From positions 1 to 56,656 of the forward strand of contig JAZQDM010000059.1 in assembly GCA_045546775.1 (NCBI GenBank): DNA of 56,656 nucleotides, given 5' to 3'. The DNA comes from RGIG3002 sp045546775 (GTDB lineage Bacteria > Bacillota > Clostridia > Lachnospirales > Lachnospiraceae). Below the pieces are notes generated by a model. It was not told the origin of the DNA, did not search any database, and saw nothing but the letters and a program-made list of their open reading frames with translations. A program made the translations under genes and the position numbers. Shown here piece after piece: positions 32,731 through 41,752 of this stretch (positions are counted from its first letter, which is position 1; every line of letters begins with the position of its first letter).

Positions 32731-35700
32731 TTATTTTTTGCACTCCTCTTCCATTCTGCGCATCGCTTCATCACTGCTTATTTCCTCAAGCTTGCGCTTG
32801 TGATACCCCGGTATTTTCCGGTCAAACCCGCACACTGCCTTGTAATCACAAAACGTGCAGGCTTCCTTTTGTCCTCTTTCATAAGGATTTATGGCAATGT
32901 CCCCCTGTAAAATTTGGACACCGATTTGTTTTATTTTATGGTTTACATAATCCGAAACTTCCTGCAATTGTTCGCTGCTCATCACGCTGGAACGGGAAGA
33001 CAAACTGCCGTCCTTCTTTCTTTCCACCGGAATAACCTGTGATTTTGTTTCAAAAGTGCGGTCCAGCATATTTACGATTTTTTCTTCCTCATTTACCACA
33101 CCGTGCATCTGCAAAGCTTCCATAATTTTTTCCTGCAATTCTTCCTCGGTCATCTCTTTTTCCTGCGTGACAACCGGGTCAGAAACATGATAATACAAAA
33201 TGGCTGCCGGCACGATTTCCTTGTCCGGATGCTTTTTCTTTTGCTGCTCCATCGCCGCATTCAAATATACCACAAGCTGCAACTGTAGCCCGTGATAAAG
33301 TGCCACCAAGTCAAACTGTTTGTTGCCGGACTTGTAATCGATAACTTTTACGTATACTTTGTCTTCCTCCTCACACACATCCACGCGGTCAATGCGGCCT
33401 TTCAGCTTCATTTTTTCCTCCGCAGAAAGCGCGATATTTAACGCTCCAAGATCCTGCGTCTGGGAAAACGCCAGCTCAAATTTTTCCGGCACAAATAAGC
33501 CTTTTTTCAGCTGTTCCTGCAAGGAAAATACGGTGCGAAGCATAATTCTTCGGATGCGGCTAATCATGTAGTGGTTTCTTGCACTGGAAAAAAGAATCGT
33601 CTCGCCGTAACCGGACACATACTCTTCCATGGCATCGTCCACGTACCGTTCTGCCTCTTCTTTTGGAAAATCAAGCAGACTGTAGCCTTCCTTTTCCAGC
33701 CGCCCGGAAAACAGCTCCAACACACCGTGGAACACATTTCCCAAATCCACTGCCTCAAAGCGATATTCCTCCCGCTCTTTCAGCAATAAACCATATTTCA
33801 AAAAATGGGCATAGGCACAAGAAGCATAGGTCTCCAGACGGCTCACGCTGTTTTCCAAAATCGTTCCGTACAACGCCTTTGCCACAGCTACCGCCAAAGG
33901 TCTTGCTTTGTAAGAAGTAAAGGCGGTGTCCGTCAACTGTCCGGTCAACGCTTCCCATTTTTCATCCTGCAAATAAAGCGCCAACAAAGAAAAGAAGCGC
34001 TTTTCTTCCTCGTCTTCCAACGCATCCCCGGCATATTTTTGCATATAACCGGTCAAATAGTCGATGCCGTCATCTTTTGTGGCAATTTGCTCCACCGGCG
34101 TCTTGTCCTCATATTTTTCTGCCACAATGCGCGGGAACAGCTTTTTGCACGTGCTAATCAAATAAGACGGACGCAGTGTTTTGCCGTCATTTCCGGTTTT
34201 TGCAAAGGACAAAAAGAGACGGTCCGTAGGCTTTGTCATATTCATATACAAATAAAGCTGCTGAATGTACATTTGTTGCCTCGGGGTAGGCGCCAATTCA
34301 AACGCTTCGCCAAGCAAATACTCTCTGTCAATGTCCGAAATAATGCCGCCTTTGGAGCTGTTTTTGGGGATGTTGCCGTCATTGACTCCGACAAAGAAAA
34401 GCACTTTCACTTGTTTTAAACGTGTTCGCTCCATATCGCCCACAAGAACACGGTCTACGTTTTGCGGAATCGTTCCCACTTGTATTTCCGCAAATCCCGC
34501 GTCCAAAATATCATAAAACTCTTTGAGCCCCATCACTTCGTCGCCCAACAGTCCGATAATCTGGTTTAACAAATCCATCACCAGGCGGTAAATCTGCCCA
34601 TATTCTTTTGCCTTGGAATGATCCCCTTCCTGCAAAAAGAGATTTTGATAATAAATCAGCTTCTTTTGTATGTCGTTGGTTTCCACAAAGGAATACAGCG
34701 CCATAACAAGCTCTTTTACCGTGCGATGCGGTGTCAGGAGCGGTGCCAGTTGTGCCATCATCGCTTCCCTGATTTGATTTAATTCCTGCAACTCCTCGGC
34801 ATCGTAATTTTTTGGCATACGCACAAACATCTGCTCATAGTTTTTTCTACCCCGGATACCTAACGCCAACACATAGTTTTCCAGACGGTCCACCTGCTCC
34901 GTCGTATAGCTGCCGCCCGACAGACCGCTGCGCAAAAAGTGAAATACCGTCTCATAAGAAAAATCATAAATCAACATGGACAATGCACTTTTGATATACT
35001 CGATAAACGGATTCAAAACGATGCCCCGTGTGCGGTCCACAAAACACGGAATGCCAAACTTTGCAAATTCCGAATCCACATGGGGCGCATAAGCATTCAA
35101 ATCGCCCGCCACAACGGCAATGTCCCGGTAAGCATAGCCGCCGGTACGCAAAAGCTCCTTGATTTTGGAAGCTGTCTGGCGGATTTCTTCTTTCGGGTTT
35201 GAGGCCTCCAAAATAGTAATGTTTTCCGTCTTCTCTTCGTACACCGCAACCGGATAGCGGAACAAACTTTTTTCCAAATGTGCCATCTCCGGGTTGTGCA
35301 CAAAGCGAGGCGCCGGACTCTCTGTCAAATACACATCTTCCTTCCGCTCGATTCCGTATTCCAACGCCATATTATGCAGTTTCAATGTAGTCGTCTTGCT
35401 CAAATGGAACAGCTTCTGCTCTCCGTCAGCCACGAATGCATCCTCATGCCCATCCATAATGATGGTCACAATCACTTCTTTGGAAAGCTTCATCAGCTCC
35501 AAAATAACCCGGTTCTGTATCGGCGTAAATCCGGTAAATCCGTCAAACACGAGGACGCTTCGGCGCACCAGCTCCGATTTTGGCAACGCTTTGCAAAGCA
35601 AGTCAAGGGACTCCTCCGTGGTGATAAACTGTCCCTCAATATAGTTTGAAAATGCCTGATACAACACTTGCAAATCTTTCAATTTGTACTGCAACGCGCC

Positions 35701-36150
35701 GCGCTTTTGGGTGCGTTCAATCATTTGGGCAAGTTCCCCTTCGCCGATGCCATACTGCATAAACTCGGATAAAATGGATTTCACTTCATGAATATAGCCT
35801 TGCTTTTGCAAATTTTTGCCGATAACAGACAACTTCCCTTGTACGTCTGCCGCCACTTTCCGCAAAATAAGACTTTTTCCCGTATCATCCAAAACAGGCA
35901 TATCTCCGCCGCCTGTCTCCTCAAAAATACGGTGGGAAAGACGCCCAAAACTGAGCACGTCAATATTGCGGATACCGCCTCTTCCGTTTTCATTTTCCAC
36001 CAAATCTTTTTGCGTCTGCATCGTAAACTGATCCGGCACAATAATCAAAAAATCCGTATCCTGCTCCTGCAGCGAACGTTTTGTAATTTCATCGTATAAT
36101 CTGCGGCTCTTTCCTGCTCCGGAACCGCCAAAATAAAACTGTAATGACAT
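32731..36150 (-). CDS. addB: AddAB helicase-nuclease, subunit B
   Basis: AddB supplies the second nuclease and recognises the Chi-like sequence. The 1139-residue protein has FYFGGSGAGKS (6-15), the nuclease motif VIDYKSGN, and C-terminal cysteines (CTFCDYKAVCGFD) that with an upstream Cys bind the 4Fe-4S cluster. The start MSLQFYFGG follows AGAGGA; a 39-residue in-frame extension runs into the GC-rich intergenic part and is rejected. Confidence 0.96.
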   Translation of the reverse strand: MSLQFYFGGSGAGKSRRLYDEITKRSLQEQDTDFLIIVPDQFTMQTQKDLVENENGRGGIRNIDVLSFGRLSHRIFEETGGGDMPVLDDTGKSLILRKVAADVQGKLSVIGKNLQKQGYIHEVKSILSEFMQYGIGEGELAQMIERTQKRGALQYKLKDLQVLYQAFSNYIEGQFITTEESLDLLCKALPKSELVRRSVLVFDGFTGFTPIQNRVILELMKLSKEVIVTIIMDGHEDAFVADGEQKLFHLSKTTTLKLHNMALEYGIERKEDVYLTESPAPRFVHNPEMAHLEKSLFRYPVAVYEEKTENITILEASNPKEEIRQTASKIKELLRTGGYAYRDIAVVAGDLNAYAPHVDSEFAKFGIPCFVDRTRGIVLNPFIEYIKSALSMLIYDFSYETVFHFLRSGLSGGSYTTEQVDRLENYVLALGIRGRKNYEQMFVRMPKNYDAEELQELNQIREAMMAQLAPLLTPHRTVKELVMALYSFVETNDIQKKLIYYQNLFLQEGDHSKAKEYGQIYRLVMDLLNQIIGLLGDEVMGLKEFYDILDAGFAEIQVGTIPQNVDRVLVGDMERTRLKQVKVLFFVGVNDGNIPKNSSKGGIISDIDREYLLGEAFELAPTPRQQMYIQQLYLYMNMTKPTDRLFLSFAKTGNDGKTLRPSYLISTCKKLFPRIVAEKYEDKTPVEQIATKDDGIDYLTGYMQKYAGDALEDEEEKRFFSLLALYLQDEKWEALTGQLTDTAFTSYKARPLAVAVAKALYGTILENSVSRLETYASCAYAHFLKYGLLLKEREEYRFEAVDLGNVFHGVLELFSGRLEKEGYSLLDFPKEEAERYVDDAMEEYVSGYGETILFSSARNHYMISRIRRIMLRTVFSLQEQLKKGLFVPEKFELAFSQTQDLGALNIALSAEEKMKLKGRIDRVDVCEEEDKVYVKVIDYKSGNKQFDLVALYHGLQLQLVVYLNAAMEQQKKKHPDKEIVPAAILYYHVSDPVVTQEKEMTEEELQEKIMEALQMHGVVNEEEKIVNMLDRTFETKSQVIPVERKKDGSLSSRSSVMSSEQLQEVSDYVNHKIKQIGVQILQGDIAINPYERGQKEACTFCDYKAVCGFDRKIPGYHKRKLEEISSDEAMRRMEEECKK

Positions 36151-36220
36151 GTCATTCCTCTTCTTTTTTTCAAATACTGTGGTCTGCCTGCTTCCACGCA
36201 GGCTTCCTTGCGCTGCGCGT

Positions 36221-37192
36221 TTACGGCTCCGCCGTAATATTTTGTCCCCAGCATGCGCGCACTGCATCCGCCATTTCCATCACAAAAACACTTTCGGAAA
36301 GGGGCATGGAATCGCTCTGCGTCTTTCCTTCCTGCACACATCGGATGCACTCTGCAAACTCGTATTCATACCCGCCGATTTGCTCCGGCACGTCCGCATG
36401 GGAAAGCAATCGGTCTTCTGCATCGTACACGGAAACAGACTGCGGATTGTTAATGTTTTCCACTACAATGTAGCCTTTTTCTCCGTAAAAAACGGCCTTT
36501 CTATCGGAGCGCGACACCACGCCGTGGGTAAGCACCGCCATGCGCCCATCTTTATAAAAAATCGTAATCGTTTCGTTTTTGTCAACGCCGGTTTCTGCAA
36601 ACTGCACGGAAGATTCCACCCGCTCCACGTCCGTTCCGAAATGGGCTGCCGCAAAATGAAGCCCATACACGCCCACATCCAAAAGAGCGCCGCCTGCAAG
36701 CTCCGGCCTTGCAATTCTCGGTAGATAAAAAATATCATAGCAAAGGTTTGCCGTCATCGTAGATATATTTCCAATGACACCACTGTCCAGCACTTCACGT
36801 ATCATCTTCACAGAGGGCATATAACGGGGCCAGATCGCTTCCGCCACAAAGACGCCTTCCTGTTTCGCCAATTCTGCAATTTCTCTTGCCTGTCTGCCAT
36901 TCCACGTAAATGCCTTTTCGCACAACACCGGCTTTTTGTGCGCGATGCACAATTTCATATCTTCATAATGTCTGGAGTGAGGTGTGGCCACGTACACAAG
37001 CTCCACTTCCGGATCCGCCACAAGCTCTTCGTAACTTCCATATGCCTTTGCAAAACCATACTCTTTTGCTGCCTCACAGGCCCTCTCTTTCGTTCTGGAC
37101 GCAATGGCATAGCATTCCACCTGCTCCATCTGTTTGAGCGTTGACAACACCATCCGCACAATACCGCCTGTTCCTAATACACCAATCTTCAT
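36221..37192 (-). CDS. Gfo/Idh/MocA family NAD(P)-dependent oxidoreductase
   Basis: The 323-residue enzyme has the nucleotide-binding GVLGTGGIV at the N-terminus, VYVATPHSRHYEDMK and CEKAFTWNGRQA (the conserved EK motif), and a C-terminal alpha/beta domain. Family members oxidise or reduce sugars and inositols; the substrate is not readable. GGGAGGGG precedes the ATG. The stop codon lies in a small palindrome TTACGG-CTCCG-CCGTAA. An upstream extended -10 TGGTATAAT (TATAAT at 37263-37268) is the likely promoter. addB begins 70 nt further on. Confidence 0.88.
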   Translation of the reverse strand: MKIGVLGTGGIVRMVLSTLKQMEQVECYAIASRTKERACEAAKEYGFAKAYGSYEELVADPEVELVYVATPHSRHYEDMKLCIAHKKPVLCEKAFTWNGRQAREIAELAKQEGVFVAEAIWPRYMPSVKMIREVLDSGVIGNISTMTANLCYDIFYLPRIARPELAGGALLDVGVYGLHFAAAHFGTDVERVESSVQFAETGVDKNETITIFYKDGRMAVLTHGVVSRSDRKAVFYGEKGYIVVENINNPQSVSVYDAEDRLLSHADVPEQIGGYEYEFAECIRCVQEGKTQSDSMPLSESVFVMEMADAVRACWGQNITAEP

Positions 37193-37421
37193 CTCTACCC
37201 CTCCCGATTCTTCTCATGACATGTTTCTTTCCATGTCCTGCTTCATGTACTTAACTTCGTCTATTATACCATATTTACAACGGTGCGTTCTACCCAATAT
37301 GCATGTTACACACTTGCGCTTGCTTCTTTTGTGTGCTAAGCTTTTCACAGATTTTTAAAGTAAAATTTGCGGGTTCGCACTCCGTTATAGACAGGCGGAT
37401 TCACGTTTGGAGGCATAGTTT

Positions 37422-38219
37422 ATGAGTTTACATAACAAGAAACTTTTTTTATTTGATATAGACGGTACGATTGCCATCGGCAACACGTTGTACGAAGGAA
37501 GCCTGGAACTGCTTTCCTACATCGATTCTATTGGTGGAAAATCCTACTACATTACAAACAATTCCACAAAAAGCGGCTCGGATTATGTCAAAAAATTCAG
37601 GGACTGCTTTGGCCTTGAAACGACCGAAGATTTGTTTATTACTTCCGGATACATGACAATCCGTTTTCTCTGCGAAAATTTTGCGGACAAAAAAATATAT
37701 TGCCTCGGCACACATTCTTTTGTAGATGAATTGCGCAAAAACGGGCTTTCCGTCACCGAAAAAAACGAGCCGGACATTGCCTGTGTTTTGGTTGGCTTCG
37801 ACAACGAACTGACCTATAAAAAACTGGAAATTGCATGTGAAATACTTTCTACGATCGATGTGCCGTTTTTTGCCACAAACCCGGATTTGTGTTGCCCGGT
37901 GCCGTTTGGCTTTGTGCCGGACTGCGGCTCCATCTGCCAGATGATTACAAATTCCACCGGAAAAACTCCGGTATATCTTGGGAAACCGAATGCGGAAGTG
38001 GTAGAATTTTGTCGAAAAGCTGCCGGATTTGCAAAAGAAGAGACCCTTGTCCTGGGCGACAGACTTTATACGGATATTGCCTGCGGTATCAACGCAGATG
38101 TGGACACCTGCGTCCTTTTTACCGGCGAAGCAAAAAAAGAAGATTTGGAACATACGCCTTACATGCCGACGTATCAATTTGACACTGTGAAGGAGTTGCT
38201 GGAGGCGCTGCGGGGGTAG
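37422..38219 (+). CDS. HAD-IIA family phosphatase (NagD-like)
   Basis: The 265-residue enzyme has FDIDGTIAIGN (motif I), YYITNNSTKS (motif II with the substrate-facing Asn/Thr), the conserved Lys in LGKPNAEVVEFC, and VLGDRLYTDIACG. NagD-like phosphatases act on nucleotides and sugar phosphates, so this is assigned only to the family. GGAGG lies 9 nt before the ATG. It is divergent from the Gfo/Idh gene. Confidence 0.88.
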   Translation: MSLHNKKLFLFDIDGTIAIGNTLYEGSLELLSYIDSIGGKSYYITNNSTKSGSDYVKKFRDCFGLETTEDLFITSGYMTIRFLCENFADKKIYCLGTHSFVDELRKNGLSVTEKNEPDIACVLVGFDNELTYKKLEIACEILSTIDVPFFATNPDLCCPVPFGFVPDCGSICQMITNSTGKTPVYLGKPNAEVVEFCRKAAGFAKEETLVLGDRLYTDIACGINADVDTCVLFTGEAKKEDLEHTPYMPTYQFDTVKELLEALRG

Positions 38220-38312
38220 GTAAGGAGTAATGCTATATCCATACAATATGGGGCATTTACGCAAGTTAGTGGAAACATCTTTTCATTATCATCAACTCTA
38301 AGCAACTAATAT

Positions 38313-38357
38313 ATAAAAATGGTCTCACTTAAGATATCTTAAATGAGACCACTTTTG
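38313..38357. terminator. Bidirectional terminator
   Basis: TGGTCTCA-CTTAAG / CTTAA-ATGAGACCA pairs around ATAT. T-rich flanks (ATATAAAAA on the left, ACTTTTG on the right) let it serve both the NagD-like gene and the convergent SGNH lipoprotein gene. Confidence 0.8.
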
Positions 38358-38361
38358 TCTA

Positions 38362-39684
38362 CTACTGCGTCATAAATTCACTTAAATATGCTTCAAACTT
38401 CGGTGTCCACCAAGTTACATAACCTTCACGAAGAGGATGTATATCATCTCCCATATAGCTCTTATATTCATCTGTTCCATATAATGCTGTCATTTTTTCA
38501 TCATTCCATAAATCAACAACACCAATCCCCCATTTTTCTTGAACATCTAACAAAGCCTGTACCATATTTGCATATTCTTCACTTTCGAAATATGTTCCTG
38601 TATAAAATACAACTGGGCATCCCCATGTAGCCTTAGTATAAGCAATAATATATTCCATAGCTCCGATAATCGTTGTATCGTCAAAGTCTTCCATATTCTG
38701 ACTATCACTGATACATCCCAATGCCTTGCCCTGTGTTGCATCATTTGTTGAAAGCTGAACAATTAACATATCCATATCCATATCAGCATCAATTTCTTTT
38801 AAACGTTCTACATAAGAAGATGGCCCTTCATTTACCAATGTAGTTCCAGAAATTGCATACTTTAAACATTCTGTAGCCGCATGCTTCTCTTCAATAGCAT
38901 CTGCCATTGTGTAACCACCTGACTGCATTCCAAAAGTTACTGAGGAACCCAGCCATACTATTTTCAAACCTGACAAAGGATCAGAAACATCTACTTCTTC
39001 TTTTGTTTCTACAATACCACCATCATATCCCACTGCAACTTCTGTACCTGTCGGATAGAGATGCATATCCCCTATAGAAGACATAGCAGAAACTCTATTT
39101 CCACCAAATTCCATTTCAAATCCGGCTTTTCCAAGTACAGTCAAGGTATCTCCAGCTTTCAGCTCAATTTCTTCTATCATGGAAAATTTTCCCATTGCAA
39201 ATAAATCCGAATAATCCTGCGAACAACTAACAATAGCTGCCGGGCTGACATATTCCTTTTCACCATTCACAATAACACTTACCGGAGTTGAACCATATGC
39301 ATAAGGAGATTTACTGATATTCAAATAAACATCATATGTACCAGCCACACCTTCCGGTACCGTATAGGTTATGGTTGAATCTGTTCCCACATTTGTTACC
39401 GCATTCAAATCTGGTACATACACTGTATCCACAACCTCAGAATCTACATTAATTCCTTTGCCTGAAACATCTGCTTCAGCAGCTGCTAATACTACTTCCA
39501 TTGAAACTTCTTCAACTGCCTCCGATTCTTCTACAACATTGTCATTTTCTACCGTTTGCTCCACTTCTGTCTCTCCTGTTACCTCAGGAACAGTAGTCGG
39601 TTGTTCCTGCTTTTTACCGCATCCTGCAAGTAGAGTTACTGTCATTACTACACCTAATATGACACTTACAACTTTTCTCTTCAT
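38362..39684 (-). CDS. SGNH/GDSL-hydrolase lipoprotein
   Basis: The 440-residue exported lipoprotein has signal MKRKVVSVILGVVMTVTLLAGC (lipobox LAGC), then an acidic Glu/Val/Thr linker. A beta-rich domain follows (about 75-210) and then an SGNH esterase domain: WLGSSVTFG (Ser block), QLSTNDA (Asn block) and DDIHPLREGY (Asp-x-x-His). These enzymes usually remove acetyl or acyl groups from carbohydrates. GGAGG precedes the ATG. A strong -10 (TATAAT) lies upstream with a poor -35, so it may also be read from the RpiR promoter. Confidence 0.85.
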   Translation of the reverse strand: MKRKVVSVILGVVMTVTLLAGCGKKQEQPTTVPEVTGETEVEQTVENDNVVEESEAVEEVSMEVVLAAAEADVSGKGINVDSEVVDTVYVPDLNAVTNVGTDSTITYTVPEGVAGTYDVYLNISKSPYAYGSTPVSVIVNGEKEYVSPAAIVSCSQDYSDLFAMGKFSMIEEIELKAGDTLTVLGKAGFEMEFGGNRVSAMSSIGDMHLYPTGTEVAVGYDGGIVETKEEVDVSDPLSGLKIVWLGSSVTFGMQSGGYTMADAIEEKHAATECLKYAISGTTLVNEGPSSYVERLKEIDADMDMDMLIVQLSTNDATQGKALGCISDSQNMEDFDDTTIIGAMEYIIAYTKATWGCPVVFYTGTYFESEEYANMVQALLDVQEKWGIGVVDLWNDEKMTALYGTDEYKSYMGDDIHPLREGYVTWWTPKFEAYLSEFMTQ

Positions 39685-39773
39685 AAATACCTCCATATTC
39701 TGTATATTTTTTACATTACTATTATATCTTACAGAATACGCCAAAAGTATTTTGTTTCATTTTTTGTAACTGA

Positions 39774-40541
39774 CTACTCTAAAAGCTTCTTATATTCGTA
39801 TATTATAAAATCCGCCACATAAATCCACACCATATAATCTGCTGTCACCAGATCACACTTTCCAAAATGCAGTACCTCTCGCTTGTTTACTCGTTTATTT
39901 ACCTGAGATATCTCCCATACCTTTTCACAATTTTTCGTCGCCCATTCTACTAAAACAGAATTGTATTTCACCATATATCCGTGCATAGAAAATAATATAG
40001 CTAAGCTCTCTTCTTTCTCTGTCACGAATTCTTCCTCCGAAAGTTCAGTAATAACATAACAATACTTTCTCAAATTCATAAGCTCTATCTGTAAATGTCC
40101 ATACATAATAGAACTGTTTGAGTGTCCTATAAAATATACCTTTTTAAATTGATAAATATCCTTTACCAACTTACGTGCTTTTTCCACGGAAAAATTTTGC
40201 AAACTCAACATCATTTGCTTGTTTAACATATTCAAATCACTTGTCAAATCTATAATTCCATTTTTCATCAATGCATGCCTATTAGGATGACTTTTACATA
40301 CATCAAAAATACCGTCTGTTTCTATTTGACAAGCATCTCTAAATTCTATAAAATTGGGAAATCCTATTTTTTTGCAAAAACGACTAATCGTTGCTACCGA
40401 AGTATGGCAATCTTCAGCAATATCATATATACTTACTTCCCCAATTTTGTCCAAATGAAGAATAATATACTCTGCTATTAAGTAAGTAGTATCTTTTTGA
40501 TAATTATTATTTAATAAATAATATAATCGGTCTCTAAGCAT
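39774..40541 (-). CDS. MurR/RpiR family transcriptional regulator
   Basis: The 255-residue protein has an N-terminal helix-turn-helix (SIYDIAEDCHTSVATISRFCKKIGFPNFIEFRD) and a C-terminal SIS-like domain (VYFIGHSNSSIMYGHLQIELM, LAILFSMHGYMVKYN) that normally binds a phosphosugar. The SIS part is divergent. It sits 90 nt upstream of the SGNH lipoprotein on the same strand, suggesting control of a carbohydrate-related function. Its own promoter has two matching palindromes. Confidence 0.85.
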   Translation of the reverse strand: MLRDRLYYLLNNNYQKDTTYLIAEYIILHLDKIGEVSIYDIAEDCHTSVATISRFCKKIGFPNFIEFRDACQIETDGIFDVCKSHPNRHALMKNGIIDLTSDLNMLNKQMMLSLQNFSVEKARKLVKDIYQFKKVYFIGHSNSSIMYGHLQIELMNLRKYCYVITELSEEEFVTEKEESLAILFSMHGYMVKYNSVLVEWATKNCEKVWEISQVNKRVNKREVLHFGKCDLVTADYMVWIYVADFIIYEYKKLLE

Positions 40542-40590
40542 TTCCTTTTCTCTCGTTTTAAAATCCTTAATAAATCTAAAAACTGAAATT

Positions 40591-40650
40591 TTGCCGTTCG
40601 GCTAATTTTTGTTTATTTTTATAATAATCTTAGCCGTACGGCTATGTCAA
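40591..40650 (-). promoter_or_regulatory. rpiR-type promoter with twin operator palindromes
   Basis: On the minus strand TTGACA (40645-40650), an 18-nt spacer and TATTAT (40621-40626). The perfect palindrome TAGCCGTACGGCTA (40631-40644) lies in the spacer and a relative, TTAGCCGAACGGCAA (40591-40605), lies after the start point, with centres 40 bp apart. The pattern predicts autorepression by the RpiR protein. Confidence 0.7.
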
Positions 40651-40666
40651 TCCAAATTCCCTAAAC

Positions 40667-41680
40667 TCACAGCACTTCCCGGTACACTCTCAACACGTTT
40701 TCTTTAAAAATTTTATCGCATTCAGACGGCTTAAAACCTTCTTTTACAAACAGCTCTTCCAGCGCAGGCATATAGGAATAATCCGGTAACCCCTCGTTTG
40801 TAGTGATGCCGTCAAAATCGCTTCCAAGCCCGACACTCTCTATTCCCGCCACGTTTACCATGTGTTTGGCGTGCGCTGCGACTGCTTCCATCGTTCCCGG
40901 ATTGTGCGTGTCCAGAGGAACCTCTGTCAAAAAATCCGCACAAAAATTAAGCCCCGCAACGCCGCCCCGGTCCGCCAACACACGGAGCATATCATCCGTC
41001 AAGTTCCGCACCCACGGACTGACTGCCCTTGCATTGGAATGGCTTGCCACAAAAGGTTTTTTTGTATACCGTACCACATCATAAAAACCGGCATCGGACA
41101 AATGGGACACATCCACAATCATGCCGTGCGCATCCATCCACTGCACCACTTCTATACCAAACTCCGTCAATCCGCGCTTTGTATCCGGCGTCTTGTAGTC
41201 AAAAACAAAGTCCGGACTGTTTTGCTGTTCCTCCGTAATCTTTGGCAAATTCGGCCAGCCGATTTCATTTGGAAAATTCCAGGTAAGCGTCATCATGCGC
41301 ACGCCCAAGTCATAAAACTCCTGCAACGAATCGATACTGCCAAGACAGGCCGCACCTTCCTCAATAGTCAGAAGCGCCGACATTTTTCCGTCCCGCATAT
41401 TTTTTTCAATCTCTGCATAAGAACGCACCGGTGCAATACAGTCTCCGTTCTTTTCCATTTCCTCATAAAAAATCCGTGCCATGTGAAGCACTTCTTCTTT
41501 CGGATTTTCGCATTTTTCTTTTTGCACAAACATGGCAAAATTTTGCAAAAGGGCGTTGCCCTTCTTTAGTTTACATAAATCAATATGCCCGTTATTTTGA
41601 TAAAGCGAATACGTCTCGCCACGCTTCTTTTTTTTGAGCAATTCGCTCAACGTATCGCAATGCATATCTACATATCTCAC
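40667..41680 (-). CDS. Membrane dipeptidase family protein (peptidase M19)
   Basis: This approximately 337-residue zinc dipeptidase has metal-site motifs DMHCDTL, IEEGAACLG, VDVSHLSDAGF, ASHSNARAVSPWVRNL and GSDFDG. The family cleaves dipeptides, including those with D-residues. It has no signal peptide, so it is probably cytosolic. The start is taken as GTG at 41680 (VRYVDMHCDTL), the usual beginning of the family; a GTG 13 codons earlier is also possible. It follows the large lipoprotein by 72 nt. Confidence 0.88.
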   Translation of the reverse strand: MRYVDMHCDTLSELLKKKKRGETYSLYQNNGHIDLCKLKKGNALLQNFAMFVQKEKCENPKEEVLHMARIFYEEMEKNGDCIAPVRSYAEIEKNMRDGKMSALLTIEEGAACLGSIDSLQEFYDLGVRMMTLTWNFPNEIGWPNLPKITEEQQNSPDFVFDYKTPDTKRGLTEFGIEVVQWMDAHGMIVDVSHLSDAGFYDVVRYTKKPFVASHSNARAVSPWVRNLTDDMLRVLADRGGVAGLNFCADFLTEVPLDTHNPGTMEAVAAHAKHMVNVAGIESVGLGSDFDGITTNEGLPDYSYMPALEELFVKEGFKPSECDKIFKENVLRVYREVL

Positions 41681-41752
41681 AGCTGCACCTGCTTTCCAGC
41701 AAACTGCGCACGTAGGCACTTTCCTTTTCCCACATGCACAGTCACCTAAACT

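Noticed and set aside
36180..36240. GC-rich palindromes between addB and the oxidoreductase gene as a regulatory element
   Set aside because: GCCTGC/GCAGGC and TTACGG/CCGTAA are short, partly coding, and lack a T-run; no clear role.
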